NCBI RefSeq assembly: GCF_907164575.1
Contig: NZ_CAJQYY010000001.1
Location: 264,407-328,406, forward strand
Reading direction: 5' to 3'
Length of the DNA: 64,000 bases
From: Paraburkholderia gardini
Lineage (GTDB): Bacteria; Pseudomonadota; Gammaproteobacteria; Burkholderiales; Burkholderiaceae
In this document: positions 63,991-64,000 of the stretch, piece by piece
How positions within the stretch are numbered: position 1 is the stretch's first letter
Layout of the letters: each line of letters begins with the position of its first letter
Notes under the pieces: model-generated
Told to the model about the DNA's origin: nothing
Seen by the model: only the letters and a program-made list of their open reading frames with translations
The model's database searches: none
Translations under genes and position numbers: made by a program

Positions 63991-64000
63991 CCCCGGGGGG
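63950..64000. other. Abnormal C/G-run tail of the window
   Basis: The last ~50 bases are almost only C and G with many runs of four to six identical bases. They interrupt the start of the META-domain gene. This is unlike any other part of the window and is best read as low-quality sequence or a contig end. Confidence 0.5.

Overview
The window looks like chromosomal DNA of a high-GC betaproteobacterium of the Burkholderia/Paraburkholderia/Caballeronia group. The basis is the gene content and codon style: a Gram-negative trimeric porin, an intracellular PHA depolymerase with the Cys183-type nucleophile, BenE, an MctP-like symporter with its DUF3311 partner, a DUF1841 protein, two short c-type cytochromes and a large FtsK. 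No rRNA, tRNA, CRISPR array, integrase or transposase gene was recognised.

Layout. 1-5987 is ordinary core: the 3' end of a PLP aminotransferase, htpG behind a near-perfect sigma-32 promoter, a small duplicated protein, a TPR/glycosyltransferase protein, ubiC and a hypoxanthine/uracil-DNA glycosylase. From about 5988 to about 39365 comes a 33-kb accessory stretch. It holds an AraC regulator; two convergent phosphoesterases; a hydroxyacid dehydrogenase/SDR/MFS/VOC/HTH-citrate-synthase cluster followed by a polar amino-acid ABC transporter and IclR regulator; an old-yellow-enzyme/CMD/HTH-regulator group with a divergent LysR gene; and an AraC-controlled catabolic operon (CMD, BKACE, MFS, SDR, DUF1289, acyl-CoA ligase, porin, BON). 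After these come a RIO kinase, a small secreted protein, a broken M14 desuccinylase remnant and a sugar-type ABC operon.

The accessory stretch ends at a decayed second copy of the 3' end of the same DNA-glycosylase gene. That copy's stop codon overlaps the start of a spermidine-synthase-like gene by ATGA. I infer that an ancestral ubiC-glycosylase-aminopropyltransferase operon was split by the 33 kb.

39463-64000 returns to core genes: the aminopropyltransferase, the DUF3311-MctP pair, a FUSC protein, VOC, transaldolase, BenE, a MoxR/GNAT/VWA group, two cytochromes c, DUF1841, an RsxB-like ferredoxin with nth, a TetR regulator, phaZ, a GH15 glucanase, two small proteins, a 6-phosphogluconolactonase-like propeller, ftsK and a META-domain protein running off the end. 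The final ~50 bases are abnormal C/G runs and may be a low-quality sequence end.

Several cis elements are visible by eye: a pair of 17-bp palindromes between the divergent dehydrogenase and SDR genes, a 21-bp-spaced direct repeat between the AraC gene and the BKACE operon, an IclR/KdgR-like palindrome before the amino-acid ABC operon, and a LysR-like palindrome before the OYE gene.
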